DNA of 64,000 nt, taken from contig RSEE01000022.1 in assembly GCA_003971905.1 (NCBI GenBank), positions 124,001-188,000 of the forward strand, in the 5' to 3' direction. The position numbers and the translations under genes were made by a program. Of this stretch, positions 23,598-36,100 are shown one piece after another. A model generated the notes under the pieces. It ran no database searches, was not told where the DNA came from, and saw only the letters and a list, made by a program, of their open reading frames with translations. The number at the start of each line of letters is the position of its first letter. Positions within the stretch are counted from its first letter, which is position 1. The DNA is from Moniliella sp. 'wahieum'. Taxonomy: Eukaryota > Basidiomycota > Moniliellomycetes > Moniliellales > Moniliellaceae.

Positions 23598-24830
23598 CCT
23601 TTTTTTGCCCGTGACGCCTAGTACACGTCGTCCATTTCATTGGCAGACTTAAGAAGGCTGGGACAGGGGAACGCTACGTCTAAACCTAACCGTTCATCTT
23701 GCGGGGGTTACTTAGGGCGCCACCAGGGTCAAGGAACCAGGGGGATCGCCAGGATATCAGGACCCTCCGGCTCACGCCATCCGGCCCGTACCCTAGGAGC
23801 GCGTATGGACACGGAGGAACGTGGTTAACATCCGAGCGAGGAACCATTTCCACTGAGACTTAGTAGCCAACTCCTTCCAATGCGCAAACAACTTGCTCGC
23901 CGTCTTGGTGCCGTAGTATCCTCGCGTCGTCAAAACCAGGGGGAAAACGTCTCTTGAGTGCGTCCCTGGTACTTGGCGTTCTTCTGCATTCTGCTTGTTC
24001 AAGCATCCGAAGCAGCTCCTTCTCTCCCGGCGTTCCAAGGGGGTTGCGGTGCTCGCATGCACCACCCTCCGGAACGCGCTCTGCGCTGCCAGTGATCCCG
24101 TGTCGCGCAGCGTGTGGTCGACCTCCATTCCGAGCCTCCGAGTGCTCCGGGTCCCATCATGCGGTAGTCAGTGCGCTGTGTCCTCTGTCTCCGGCCATCC
24201 TCGTCCTCCACCATTGGTTCGTTGTGGACATGGTGTCGGGAATGGAGCGTAGGAGCTGGAGAATGGGCTCCCGCACTGCGTCATGCAACGCTCCAAACTT
24301 GGCCTGGGAGCGAGTGCAATACATGATGTGCTCCAGCGAGGACATGACACCGCACTTGCACATGCTGCGCGTGGTGCGGCACAGCGTGCGGAGCTGGAGA
24401 CCAACCTGGACCTGCTGGTCGGAGAGCCTGAGGTACGGGACGGACGGAATGGCGGAAGCCAGTTGTGGCTCAGCGGTTGCTGTGCTCAACCACGTGACGA
24501 CCATCGGCAGCTCCAGCTTCTGGAGCAGCTCCTGTCGACTTTCTCCCACATCTCGCGCAGCGCTGGCTGTTTTGCTTCGTAAATGCGTTGGCCTCTGCTG
24601 TTTTGCGGTCCCGAACGGTCAACATAAGTGGTAATAAGATAGTCGTTGACCTCGTTGGCCGCGGCACGGGCGTGGGGCGCGATATACGAGTAGAGCGGGC
24701 TGCCGAATCCTCCTAGCCGGAGAGGCAGGCTCATGAGCATGTCGAAGTGGTCGTCCTTGGCACCTTGGGGATCCTCGTCGCCCCGGATCCGTCGGAACTC
24801 CGTACAGATGAAGGCATCGATCTCGGCCAT
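23598..24830 (-). mobile_element. 5'-truncated LINE-type retrotransposon, copy 2
   Basis: This is the longest of three related copies. From the left-reading ATG at 24830 it encodes AEIDAFICTEFRRIRGDEDP, then LPLRLGGFGSPLYSYIAPHA (C-terminal reverse transcriptase region). In a second frame comes MCKCGVMSSLEHIMYCTRSQ, a Cys/His cluster of the type found at LINE ORF2 ends. A third frame continues VDHTLRDTGSLAAQ to KSQWKWFLARML. The conserved 3' UTR follows (CCATCTTGCGGGGGTT on the plus strand near 23695). The 3' end is marked by a run of seven A on the element strand at about 23600. Two frame breaks are present, so it is not coding as it stands. Confidence 0.78.
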
Positions 24831-25060
24831 ATATCTAGAGCTTTCATCTCACAACCCACACAGTCTCAGCTCCATCAATCCATAACCCGCCCCAGTTCCG
24901 GTCTCAGACCAGCTTTGTCTCCCCCTCTGTATCTCTCTGACGAAGAATACTACCTACCGCACCATGTCATGCGCAAGAAGAGAAGTGGAAGAGGGTATGG
25001 CTTACGGTGAGGGAGTTGGGGGGATCAGTGGATTCTACTGTTGATACAGCGGATGCATAC

Positions 25061-25132
25061 GCCTCTTTGGCTCAATGGTAAGGCGTCGCACTCGTAATGC
25101 GAAGATTAGTCGTTCGATTCGGCTAGGAGGCA
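25061..25132 (+). tRNA. tRNA-Thr (anticodon CGT)
   Basis: A 72-nt cloverleaf is complete. The 7-bp acceptor stem GCCTCTT/AGGAGGC has one T-G wobble, and the D-arm contains the GGTAA loop sequence. The anticodon stem TCGCA/TGCGA is perfect and encloses the loop CTCGTAA (anticodon CGT, reading ACG). The T-arm stem AGTCG/CGGCT has loop TTCGATT, and the discriminator is A. There is no intron. A and B box sequences are recognisable (TGGCTCAATGG, GTTCGATTC). T runs immediately downstream (25133-25138 and 25144-25152) form the Pol III terminator. Confidence 0.93.
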
Positions 25133-25152
25133 TTTTTTCCCCCTTTTTTTTT
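25133..25152 (+). terminator. Pol III oligo-T terminator of tRNA-Thr
   Basis: T6, C5, then a longer T run lie directly after the tRNA discriminator base, followed by a G run. Oligo-T on the non-template strand is the standard RNA polymerase III stop. Confidence 0.8.
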
Positions 25153-25563
25153 GGGGGGGGGGGTCGGCCTTGGATGAGGAAACCCAATAAAGAGTCGTGT
25201 CAAACCCAGGAAGGAGTTCGTCCAAGGCAGAATATTACGGCGATGAGAGTACCAAACAGCGTCGAATGCGTTGTATGAGTAGCAATATCGTGATGACACT
25301 GACGCATTGAACCTCCACGCGACCGACGCGTCTGTTGTTTGTGTATACTCGACTCTCTCTCCGCTCCGCTGGTCCACTGTGTCAGGAAAACGGGCAGTAA
25401 AAAGCCCAACGGAGCTTAAGCGATCACTTCGCCTTCCTGGCTTCGACCCCAAGTTGGTTGATGACCAACAGTTATGCCGTCTCGTCCTTGTTGGAGTTGA
25501 AGGTGAGAGAGCGGATTATTGTGGATCGATATGATAATGCCTGCTCAGAAAGGCGTGAGGATC

Positions 25564-25582
25564 GTGTCAGACTCACGCCGTG
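25564..25582 (+). repeat. 19-bp direct repeat, copy 2 (possible LTR end)
   Basis: This is identical to 23302-23320. The following 400 bp are C/T-rich with CCTATATC words, compatible with but not proof of an LTR. LINE copy 2 and the tRNA lie between the two copies, so they are not simply the two LTRs of one intact element. Confidence 0.45.
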
Positions 25583-26694
25583 GATCGGATGCGAGCTCGC
25601 GGTGGCCAGCGCAACCACCAGTGCTATCACCTATATCACCAGGCCTATTACCTATATCCCTGTTGCGAAAATAGTCCCTTTTTGCCCTCAAGTGGATCGA
25701 TAATATAGCCACGCATGTGGCTACCGAATTGTCAGTCTCCTTGCGACGAAAGGCGCCCCGTAATCCTGTTTACCTTGACTCTCTAGGTTGCCCGTGCGGC
25801 AAACCGTTCCTCTTGTTTCCTCCTGTGTCCCCCGTTCTTCCTCTATTGCCTCGTTCCCCTATTAGTCCCTGTCTGTAAGCAATGGTTCGTGGTTTTCCCC
25901 CACGGTCCATTTTGGTGTCTCCCCCTCTACTGTGCCTGGCCAATGATTGATCAACCCACAGTGCAGGTAACTTCTCATCTAAGTCCCTCCCGGGCCCCTC
26001 GACCTTGTCCTATAGCTCCTCTATTCCTCTCTCAGCTTCTCAGCGAACCAAGCCGCGTGTGCCCTCCTCGCTCCACGTCGAAACCAAGTCCATCCGCCAC
26101 ATGGGTCCCCTTTCCAGCCGGGCCGCCTCCAGTCCCAGCCGAGCTTCAGCTCTGGTAGTGTTTGTCCTCCGCAGCCAATTCCTGTCCGTTATCTCCCGCG
26201 GATGCTTCGACACAACGCTACTACTGCGCAAAGCGGTGCTACGCAGCTTTTTGCAGACCTACAGCCTCCTCTGCTATCTATACGCCGAGAGGCCATTCCT
26301 TGCTCCTATAGCCCCGCTTGGACACACCAATCAGCTCATCAAAAGGACGTAACGATAACCATGAATTGAGAACCGAAGAACCTCCAACGGATTGTACCTA
26401 TAACCTCCCGAACGGGCCCCCTGACGGTGCCCGCCGGTGATTCACACTGTGTGGAGGAGCACTGCGGCGGATGTGGGGGGGGTTGACGGGTCTCGATCTG
26501 ATGCTCAAATCCGGAAGCTCAACTCAGATCTCACTTCTTCAGGTATTGCGTCCATAAATCCAAATTATTCAAGCTTTGAAAAGCCAAAACGAGCGGATCT
26601 CATCTCTTGGCCGTGTATAGTACTTTGGGGAGGTTCTGTTGAGCTGGGTGGCTCGTGCCTTTGGCCAATGCCCCTTCAGTTCTTCCTCAGGCCA

Positions 26695-26880
26695 AGGAGT
26701 TCCGCTGTTTTCCCTCTCCTGTTTTTTCTCATTGTCCTGCAGCTTAGCCCCTGATGGCGACTCGCTGCTTGATGTTCCTCTGTAGGCATTGCTGGTTGCC
26801 ACACCACCACCACCAGTGCGATTGCATCACCTTCGAGGGCTATCAGGACCCCATACAGGTCTCATCTCACAGGTTCTATC
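26695..26880 (+). repeat. Dispersed repeat B, copy 2
   Basis: This is similar to the minus strand of 10740-10945, with shared blocks TTCCTCTGTAGG-like, GCGATTGCATCACC and TCGAGGG. It has gaps of a few bases and no conserved reading frame. Confidence 0.55.
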
Positions 26881-29250
26881 GTCCCACACTTTGTCGCTCA
26901 AGCTTCATTTATAATGTAGGCTGGAATGCCGAACCTTCAAGAAGCTAATAGGTCACTGCTAGGACCTGCTAGGCCTCAGATTAAGCCAACAGGCTCACCC
27001 TGGTCCCCCACAGGGCGATGGCGAGCCCCGGTAGGTTGGTATACTGAGAGACTCAGATATATTTTCAGGACAATTATTACGTGATCGGTGACCTCACTGG
27101 TCAGGCCCTATACATGATTCAGATATCAGAGAGCGAGATAGCGCACGGGTTCTCGAAACTTATTACCACCGTGGCCGAGGCTGCCGGAGGGCGATAAAGC
27201 TTAAAGGGACTATTTGCTATGACTATGTGAGAGAGACGTGAATTGCGGGTAGTCTCGTGCGAACTGCGTTGGCGGCAATTTCCCGACGATGAATTTCATT
27301 GCTCGGAGCAATTAACTGTGTCACATTCTCCGCACCGCTCTTGAAACATCCATGTCCACAAACATATGTATATCCACAAAGTACGTACAAGTTGTACTCT
27401 CAGATCTCAGATCTCGTATCTCAACGAGATTCTTTCAAATACTAGTACCACGCACTCTTGCCTGCTCTTTCATGCATCTGTGCATCACAGTATGAGTATC
27501 CACACAGACGTTGCACAGTAGATAACGTCGGTAACGCGGGTGCGCAGAGGTTCTCTGCATTCCCCACGTAGACGCTCCCGGACGTTCGCTGCTTTCTGAT
27601 GTCTGCGTGGTATTTTTGATTACGCGTTATTACGCGATACGCTCGGGTTAGTACGCATTACTAGTTACTAGTATAGGCCTTAGGCTGGAGCCCCAAGCCT
27701 CAGGGACTTACGCGTCTAACGTGGGCTGCTGTCTGCCTGACAAGTACTCAGCGTGTACTCATCTGCATCAGTACACCGTTAGTTAGTATCCCGTAGGTAG
27801 GCGTCAAAGGACTATACAGGGATCGATTACTGATGGATGATGGATGACATGATGCATGATCGAGACAATCGATGTCACGATCACGCAAACCTTCATGCAT
27901 CTGTCGCCCAGTCACGCAAATCAACCGTCGGACGCTGGACGACTAGTTAGCCCGATTAGCGCTTAGCCGGCCTCAATTCAACATTCGTAATTCTTGACGC
28001 ATGAGGCCGAGGCTATGAGGGTGGCCCAGTGGCTACTGAAAAAGAGAAGTAAGGTTGTGCTCAAGTCCTTCAAGACTATTGGTGCTCAGGCGCTCAGGCG
28101 CTCAGGTGCGGTGTGACATGTGCATGTGAAGTGTGTTGCCCCGCGGGCATCTCTTCGTGTGGCGTTTTAATACTAGTTGCTGCACTCCACTGTAAGTACT
28201 AACGCTACTATATCTGCCCCGGCATGCCTGCGGAGCGGTGATGTTTGTTCCAAGCGGCGGGCACAACGTGCAACGAACACCGGGTACAAGGCGGCCGGAG
28301 CAAGACCGAGCGACGGCAGGCGACGGCAGCAGTCTTGGATTGTGGTGAAGAAGGGTGGAGACAACGCCTTCGTGGATTTTGCTGGAGAAGTTGACCGGGT
28401 GATGAACGCGTCCGTGACGCATGTGACGTATGAAATGCATGATGCACGACGTGTGATCATGTGATAGTGCAATAGCCACATGTGACGCGTGACGCTCGAT
28501 GCTCGATGCATGATGCTATATGATATATGACACATGGCGCATGACGCGTGACGCATGACGCGTGACGACCCACTTGCGGTGCCCCGGCAGGACGCAGGAG
28601 GGCCCACCAGCTGCACCGCACTGCGCTCGTGCCTGCTGAGCGTGCTGTCCTGTCACATTTCAAACTGTGCATCGCACCGCCGGGGTAGCACAGTCATATT
28701 TTTTTTCCCCGTTTTTTCCTCCACGCCGGCCCCCAGGCCGCTCTGATCCCGCCGGCAGCGATGACTGTACTGCACCACTCCCGACGGGCACGGCGGGGGT
28801 GGGCAGCGCTTGAGACGTGCCCCCAGTGCCCTCACCTCAGTCTTCCTCACGCGTCAAGCGCCTCACAGCCGCATCCTGCGCTCAGTGCTTTTGTTCGGTT
28901 GGTTCCACCTGGCCGCCGAGCGGGAGCCTTGCAGCTTGAGCGCCAGAGCGTTCACGTTCAACGTCGAACGTTGAACAGCGCACGCGGCAGCCATGCACAA
29001 GCCACTATTGGGCACCATCTGTAGACACTCGGCAGGTGCTGGAATCTGTGCTCTGGACCCCTCACCCCTCTCGCTTTTCCTTGGTCGCCGCCACACACCC
29101 GTCTACTAGCTATCTGTGCGCCTACATGCACCCCCCCCCCTCGTCGGGGATTGAAAAGGACCGACGGCTCGTGGTCAAATCCAATTTTTTCTTCCCCCCT
29201 CCCATCCGTTCCCACCACCAGTACTCGATAATTGCTGTCAACAACGGGCA

Positions 29251-31999
29251 ATGTCGTTCTCCACTCCACCCAGCCCCGTGGCAAAGGACATGATGCTTCC
29301 TCGCCCGCCAAGTCGCGCGCTGGCCTATTCCTCTTCTGGCCGCAACACCCCGGTCTCCAACGACCCGTTGGGTGCTTCTTCGCGTCCGCCCACACCCCGG
29401 AAGGGGCTGACCTTTACTCTACTCAGCTCATGAGCCGTGGAAGTAGCTTGGGTACTAGCACTGGCGCTGGCCGCCGGGTCATCACGTTTGATCCCTCCTC
29501 CAACCCACCATCCCCACGGCCGTCGTACGATATGAGGCGCCCAGTCATGAGCCGCGCTACGTCGGAGACGACCCTCTTTCTGCCCGAAGACCGTTCCCGC
29601 GCCTTGAACACCCCTTCGTCCAGTATGGTCAAGTTGGATCTACCCCGCCGCCCCCCACTCAGTCGGGCCAACACGGGTCGCACTGTGGTGGGCGAGCTCG
29701 AGGTCGAGAAGGAAAAGTCGACGCCCAGCTCCCGCGCCTCGTCATTTGACGGATACTCTGGTGCTCGCCCTCCCTTCAGTCGGGGAGTGAGTGAGCGTAC
29801 CCTGGCCTTTGTTGAGCCAGTTATCCCGCCCAAGGACACCAGGCCCAACATGATTCGGGGTCTGTCCAACTCGTCCAAACTCTCCTCGAGCAACCTCGAA
29901 TCAGCGTTCGAAGACGATGCCGACGAGTTGGAAGACTATGTGCCAGACCACATTGAGCTCCACGAGCACCACCCACGCTCTGGTGCTCCTGGTGCCGATG
30001 CGTGGGCTGCGGATTTCCAGGTCCAATCTTCCATGCGACGGCGTTCGTCCAAGCATGACGTTCCCATCTCTGTCAATTCGTGGGCACACGAGGGACACAA
30101 CAGCGCCGACCTGTCCCGTGCTGGCTACTACCCATCCAAGCGGAGTTGGTTCAGGCGTCTCGTCGAGTTTTCCGAACCGGTAACATTCCATCCTGAGGAG
30201 TTTCAGTCGGCAGAGAACTTGATTCGCTCCAAGTCCGAGCTTACTGGTCCGTCTCTGTCCGTCGATGTGTTGGAGGCTGAGACCTCCACCGCTCAAACAT
30301 CGGCGGTTGATGTGCTGAGCAAATCGGAAGGAGAATTGGACTCGAAGCGTTCATCGCAAGCCCAAGGTCGTCCCATCTTGTTGCCTTCGCTTACGGCTGA
30401 AATTTTGTTTGTAATGGTTTGCTCGAGCGGCCAGTTCCTGTTCCAATCTTTGTTGGGATCCATCACCATCTTCAACGCGAACTGGTCGAGCACACGTTCA
30501 ACATGTCCCCCTCTCAAGCACCTTGGGTATGTTTTCCCATCATCCCTTGACGATCATGATGTACTGACCACTTTTCATCTCTTGGGCAGCTTACCGGCTC
30601 TTACCTTTTGGCCAACGGCTTGAGCGTCACAATCTCGGGCGCTTTGGCTGACATCTTTGGACCTCGGAGTGTGATTACATCTTCCCTTGCATTCCTCACT
30701 TTGGTCAATGTCGTTGGTGCAGCGTTGGGCAAGCACACCCAAGGCACTATCGCCTTTCTTTTCATCCGTGCATTCCAAGGTCTCGCCACCGGTGGCCTCA
30801 CCAGCAGCTCGATCAGCTATCTCGGCCGGATTTACCGTTCGGGCCAGCGCAAGAATCGTATTTTCTCCTCTTATGGGCGCCCAAGCTCCCATTGGTTACT
30901 TTATCGGGGCGATTCAGGGCGGTGCCTTGGCCAAGCGGATCGATTGGTGGTTCGGGTCGAACGCGATCTTCTGTTTCTTGGTCTTTGCATTGGCGTGGAA
31001 GTACTCCCCTACGGACACAACGCTGCGCCAGTACGAGGCCATTACCCAGGGCCACACATCGCTTCGTACGTCGAGAAGGAGAAGAACGAACCAAAGCGCA
31101 AGTTCGATTACCTCGGATCGGCGATCGCCATTGCTGGGTCAGCATTGGTTATCTTTGGCTTGACGCAAGGCAGCAGTTCCAACTGGGCTCCAGACACCTA
31201 TGGAACCCTGATCGGCGGCATTGCCCTCTTGGCCCTTTTCCCTTGGGTTGAGAGCAAGGTCGAGCAGCCGCTTGTACCAAATGACCTTTGGAAGGTGAAA
31301 GGCTTTGGCTACGTCATCTTGACCTACGGCCTCAGCTTCGGTAGCTTTACTGCTTACCAGTTCTACGCATGTCAGTTTTGGCTTTGGATCCAAGGCCGCT
31401 CCGCCTTGATTGTCGCTCTTTACTTCATTCCGGCTTCTACCGTGGGGGTGGTAGCAACTTTCTTTGTCGCTCGCCTGTTCCATATGGTGCCTGGGCATTG
31501 GATGATGGGAGCCGGCTGTTTGGCATCTGCAATTGCCCCAGGCATGTTTATCGCCAACAAGCCATGGACAACCTACTGGGCGCTCGGCATGCCTGCTGTG
31601 GCCATTGGGACCCTCTCCCCCGACTTGAGCTTTGCTTCGGCTTCCATCTTCATCACCAGCGCCGTGTCCCGCAAGTACCAAGGCGTTGCTGGGTCGATGT
31701 TGCTGACGGTGCAGAGCTTGGCGGGAAGTGCAGGCACTGCCTTTACCGAAACGGTGGCGGACCAAATCAAGGAGAGGAACATGACTATGCTCTCTCTCAC
31801 GCCCGACATCCGCAATGTCGGAGCAGTGGGCTCAACTTGGATGGGTCCAGGCCACCACCAACTGCATGGCACAGGAACGATGCTTTCTTCACTTCATGGC
31901 GCTTGGTGGTTTGACCTGGCTGCCTCTCTGCTTGCCTTCTTCCTCGCCATTCTTCTGCTTCGGATCCCCAAGGCCGATGAGCAGGATCACCAAGAGTAA
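29251..31999 (+). CDS. Major facilitator superfamily transporter, DHA2-like (14 TM), with long N-terminal tail
   Basis: This is probably a plasma-membrane drug/proton antiporter or related exporter. The start is the ATG at 29251 (MSFSTPPSPVAKDM). A frame break near 29420 joins it to a Ser/Pro/Arg-rich tail of about 390 residues. That tail carries repeated R-x-x-S/T-type units (MSRATSETTLFL, LSRANTGRTVV, FSRGVSERTLAF). Membrane segments begin at LPSLTAEILFVMVCSSGQFL. Intron 30527-30589 (63 bp) joins MSPSQAPW to LTGSYLLANGLSVTISGALA, the conserved fungal MFS segment. Later helices include YFIGAIQGG, WVESKVEQPLVP and MLLTVQSLAGSAGTAFTE, and the stop is 31997-31999. A second frame break lies near 30880. 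The substrate cannot be inferred. Confidence 0.85.
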
Positions 32000-33131
32000 T
32001 CATGTACACCCATCATCACTCATTCACCCCATTCCCTGTCTTTTCGCAATGTTTCCCCCCAACTGGTTCAGTCCCTCGTTGCCTCTCTCTGTGCTACTGT
32101 GTGCTATTGTGCTGCATTAGCTGTTTTCCATTTACTCTGGTTGCGTTTCCTGCTGTGCTATTCCTTGTCACCCTTCCCTTCAACCCGGTATCGTGCATCC
32201 CTCTTTAATGGACACTAAAACCCTGCAGTGCCCTTGGCATTACTTTATTGCAGACTTCCATACGAATGTAGTTTGTTGCCCCCCTGCGGAAGAGTGTGTG
32301 AAGCTTGAAGAATACAATCTCATGGAAGGTTCTTTTGACACGTGTCGACTCGCAGTATTCAAGACGCGGTGATCCGGGTACCCGGCACCCTTCAAGATGA
32401 GTTGGTGGCTAAGCGCGAATTGATGAGTAGTGCCCTTCTCGTTTACGTGGACGACAGAACGTCTTTGTGGTGTACAAGCCCAATCCACGATCATTAATCA
32501 TTTCTCGTTTTCATATCGGCGAGGCACTACTGGACATCAGCGATCGTCGATCGCACGGCCCTCTCCGTTATTGAATCGGCTGGTGGCGTAGTCACGCGTC
32601 ACGCGCGTGTCATGCATCCTTCATGGATCATGTGCATCATGCTCGCCGTTCGCTGTTCGCGATTCGCTGCTCGCTGTTCGCTATTCGCTGCTCGTTAACA
32701 TGAGTCACGGCTCGCTCCTGTCGTGGTCGGGAAGCGCTCACCCGTCAAGCGTGGCGTCAGCACGTCGATGCCGACCCAGGGCTCAGGCGCTCAGGCTGGT
32801 TAATTACAACCCCATTACCTCCAGCAGCGTCTCCGTTGGGTTCTGAGCCAGAGGGCTCAGGGACTAGTGAGTGCTCAGTTTTCGACTCCCCTGCGGCTCT
32901 ATCTCTCTCCGCGTGGGCCAGGCATGGAGACGGCCAAATCTTTCTCAGAATCGATTGCGATGCAACTCACCCAGGCAGGGGGCAGCAAATGCTGGGGTTT
33001 ACAGAGCACAGGGCGCGGCCATGGGCGGACAAGAGACCGGTAGAGTACAGAGCCCAGTCGGGCCAACCTTTGCTCTCATACGGACATGGAAGGTGTGGGG
33101 GGGGAGGGGGGGTGGGGGGAAGCTAACGCAG
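32000..33131. other. Intergenic between the MFS gene and the NOT1 stop
   Basis: No gene is supported. It contains GTCACGCGTCACGCGCGTG at 32592-32610, a run of TTCGCTGTTCGC/ATTCGCTGCTCG words at 32646-32696, CTCAGGCG repeats at 32780-32800, and a G-rich run at 33095-33120. Confidence 0.4.
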
Positions 33132-36100
33132 CTAAGCCTGGGCCGGCGCTGGGGCCGGAGAGGGGTAGGACACAGCGAGGGTGCCCTTAATGTTGTCGAG
33201 GATCCGCGCAATCTCACCCGGCACCGGGACCTGTAGCGCCGGGGCTGGGCGCGCAACAGGCGCGCCATGGTGTACAGCGTGCCCCAAGGGTGCGGGCGCA
33301 TGACCACAATCCGTTCGAGCAGGACGCGGAGGATCTGGCCTTGGACTTGGGCAGGCACGTCGGACGCCTCTGGGGTCGAGCCAGCAGGCGGGGCAGCAAA
33401 GAGACGGACGAACAGCGTCGAGGCAAACTGCATTGAGGCCGAGGGGAAGCGCAGCTGGTTGGCCAGTGCCGAAAGCAAAAGGTAGAGCGATGCGGGTCGA
33501 GCTGGGACAAGAGCAGGCTCACCACCTCCCCGGCCTTGGTTGCTGTCGCTTCCTCCTGAGCTGCCGCCACCCGTTGGCCCAGCGCTTCAACCAGGGCATT
33601 GAGGATGGGCTGAACAACCAGCAGAGCCTGTTCCTCTTCCTGCTCCTCAGTCTCGATAGGGGCAATCGTTGTGATGCTGACAAGATGGGCCACCAACGTG
33701 TCAAGCGGGGCGGGGGTAGCGTCGCTAAAGCATTTGTCGAGAAGGGCTTTGACGGTAGCCCAAACGGGGCTTGCGTTTGCCTCCAGCGTCGCTGGCGCCG
33801 AGGCGGGTTCCATCCTAGCCTCGGGCAGTAACGCCAGATCGACAGTTGGGTCGAGCGGGTCGGGGAGGCGAAGCTGGCGAGGGTAGGCACAGAGAAGCAC
33901 GTTGCGCAGCTGGACAAACTCGCGCGGGATCAGATCGCAGAGCGGGATGGCATAGAAAGCCAAGAACTCTGGGAAATCGTGCAAGAGCAGCATAAAGATC
34001 CGGATCGCGCCGAGATAAACCGACTGGATTGTCTCTGCCCGTGCGCCGACACGACGGACAAGGGCCAAGAGGCGAACTTGGGCCTGCAGCAGCGGGTAAA
34101 ACCATCCCAGCCCTGACCATCAGGGGCAGAGAGAAGATGAGGAAGGAAGGTACGGTGCGAGATGAGCGACATCCAACTGTGAGTGTACCCAACAAACAGA
34201 CTCGGCTGCAGGGCCAACAGGCTCTGTGCCACCGCCACCAGGCAGGACACGTAGCGGTTGCCCAGCCCGGGCGAGGCTTGCTGAAGCAGATGAAGAATGG
34301 AGCTGAACAGGCGGTAGAGAGCCTTGCCCGCCTCCGGCTGCGGATGCACGTCCACAAACACCAATACAATTACCAGCAGCATCTTGTGCAGCAAGCCCAC
34401 CTGGTTGCGCGAATGGAACGTGGTCAGCAGCACCACCAACTGGGCCAAGGCGTCGATCGGAGTGTAGACGGTCTGGCTCTGTTCGGCACCCAAGATAGTT
34501 TGAAGCGCATAGCCCTTGACGCACTAGGTGCAAATGCGGAGGAAGTGCGCCGTGTTGGCTTCACCCTTGAGGACCCCAGCTTCCTGCGCACGGCCAACAA
34601 ATTCGACAAAAGCCTTGTCCACGTTGACGGCCTCTTCGTAGCAAGTACCCACTGGCCAAACCAATCTGACATCACCTCACGCACTGCCGGATCGTCCAAC
34701 GTGGCCGCCTCGCCAATCTGCTGCCAGAGCCCATCGTGGATAACCGATTTAACGCTTACAAAGACACATGTTAGTCATCAATCCAACAAGAGGAAGGGAA
34801 CAACTTACGAATCACTCGCTCTTCCAGCCTCGGAGGTGGCACGAAGCATGGCAACAATGTGACGCAGCTGGGTGCGCGTCGCGACCGTCTTGGTGGCCGC
34901 CTGGACCAGGGCGGCATTCACATCCGCCTTCTCCATGCCCGATTGGGCCCACTGGGCATCCACCTCGCCGACACGGACCAGCTGATCCTCAATCAAGGCC
35001 ACCATGCAGGGCACGTGCCTCACATCCCACTGTCCATCCCCGTAGACCAACCAAGCGGCCACCTCACCTTGAGCAGCGGGTGAGAGGGCACACAAACGCT
35101 GGAGAAGAGTGACCAGCGCATTGGTCGCTAGCTTTTCCTGCGCGGGCGTCCTGTCTTCCACTGTTGTCCACAGAGAACCACGACTTTGGAGGCAAACATG
35201 AGTGCCGTCTCGTCTTTGCGGGGCTGCTGCCGGACAAGCTCCGTGACTGACAGGAGCAGCGTCGGCAGCTCATTGTCCGGCGGTAGCTGGGCCAGTGTAG
35301 TGGCTTCCTCTCCGTTGTGCGGTACGGGCAAGACGAGGAGGCGGTCAAAGTCGGATCCAAACCGGTTGAACAGCTGCAAGGCAAATGACCCGTCGGCGGC
35401 AGGGCGAGGGGCAAGAGACCGACCAAAGTCATCGTACACCCGCAGCTGCGCTGGAGTGAGACCGTCGGGCTGAAGGCGAAGCGAGTCGGCAGCGCCGAAG
35501 CATAGGCAATGTGCACACTTTGGTCTGGGTCGGCATACGGTCCCGGTCCCGCACGCGCCGCAAGATGCGGAGCAAGAATCGCATCCAAGTCGGCCACTGC
35601 CTTGTATTGCGCCGCCCGCTCAACCATCTTGCTCGCCATGTCAACGTTTTCGTTCATAATGCTCGCCAAAGCATCAACAGGCAGCGAGGTCTCATTAAAC
35701 CCGCCATTGAGGAAGATGCGCTGAGCATGCTGGACCATCGACGTGCGAGCGGATCCTTCGACGTCACGTGCGATCGACCCCACCACATCTTTGGCCATCT
35801 GGTGCGCGGCGTGGGACAACTTGGCCGGGTCCGACTCAAGGGCAAAGTCCTTCAGGACCAGTTCCTTGGCTGATAAGTTACCAATCGTGGCCGAGCGCTC
35901 CACCACGGGAGGAGTAATGTCTCGCACGGCGCGTTCGATCGCAACACACACATCCGCTTCAACGTCGCGTTGGTCGCAAACATGTTCAGCGTGGGCGGGA
36001 TGATAATCAACTCGGGCAGGGAAGCAAACATGCTTTGCAGCAGTGCCGAGTAGGACATAGCGTCCTGCTCCAGCACAGGCTCGGGATGGGTTCGACCGGT

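Larger units (their letters stand above)
25153..29250. other. Gene-poor intergenic region
   Basis: About 4 kb without a supported gene. It contains the second 19-bp LTR-like repeat (25564), dispersed repeat B copy 2 (26695-26880), ACTAGT repeats at 27660-27672, CTCAGGCG repeats at 28085-28105, and a dense cluster of ATGCAT/ACGCGT/CATG words at 28440-28570. Frames between 28170 and 29100 show no domain and sit in repeat-derived sequence. Confidence 0.45.
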
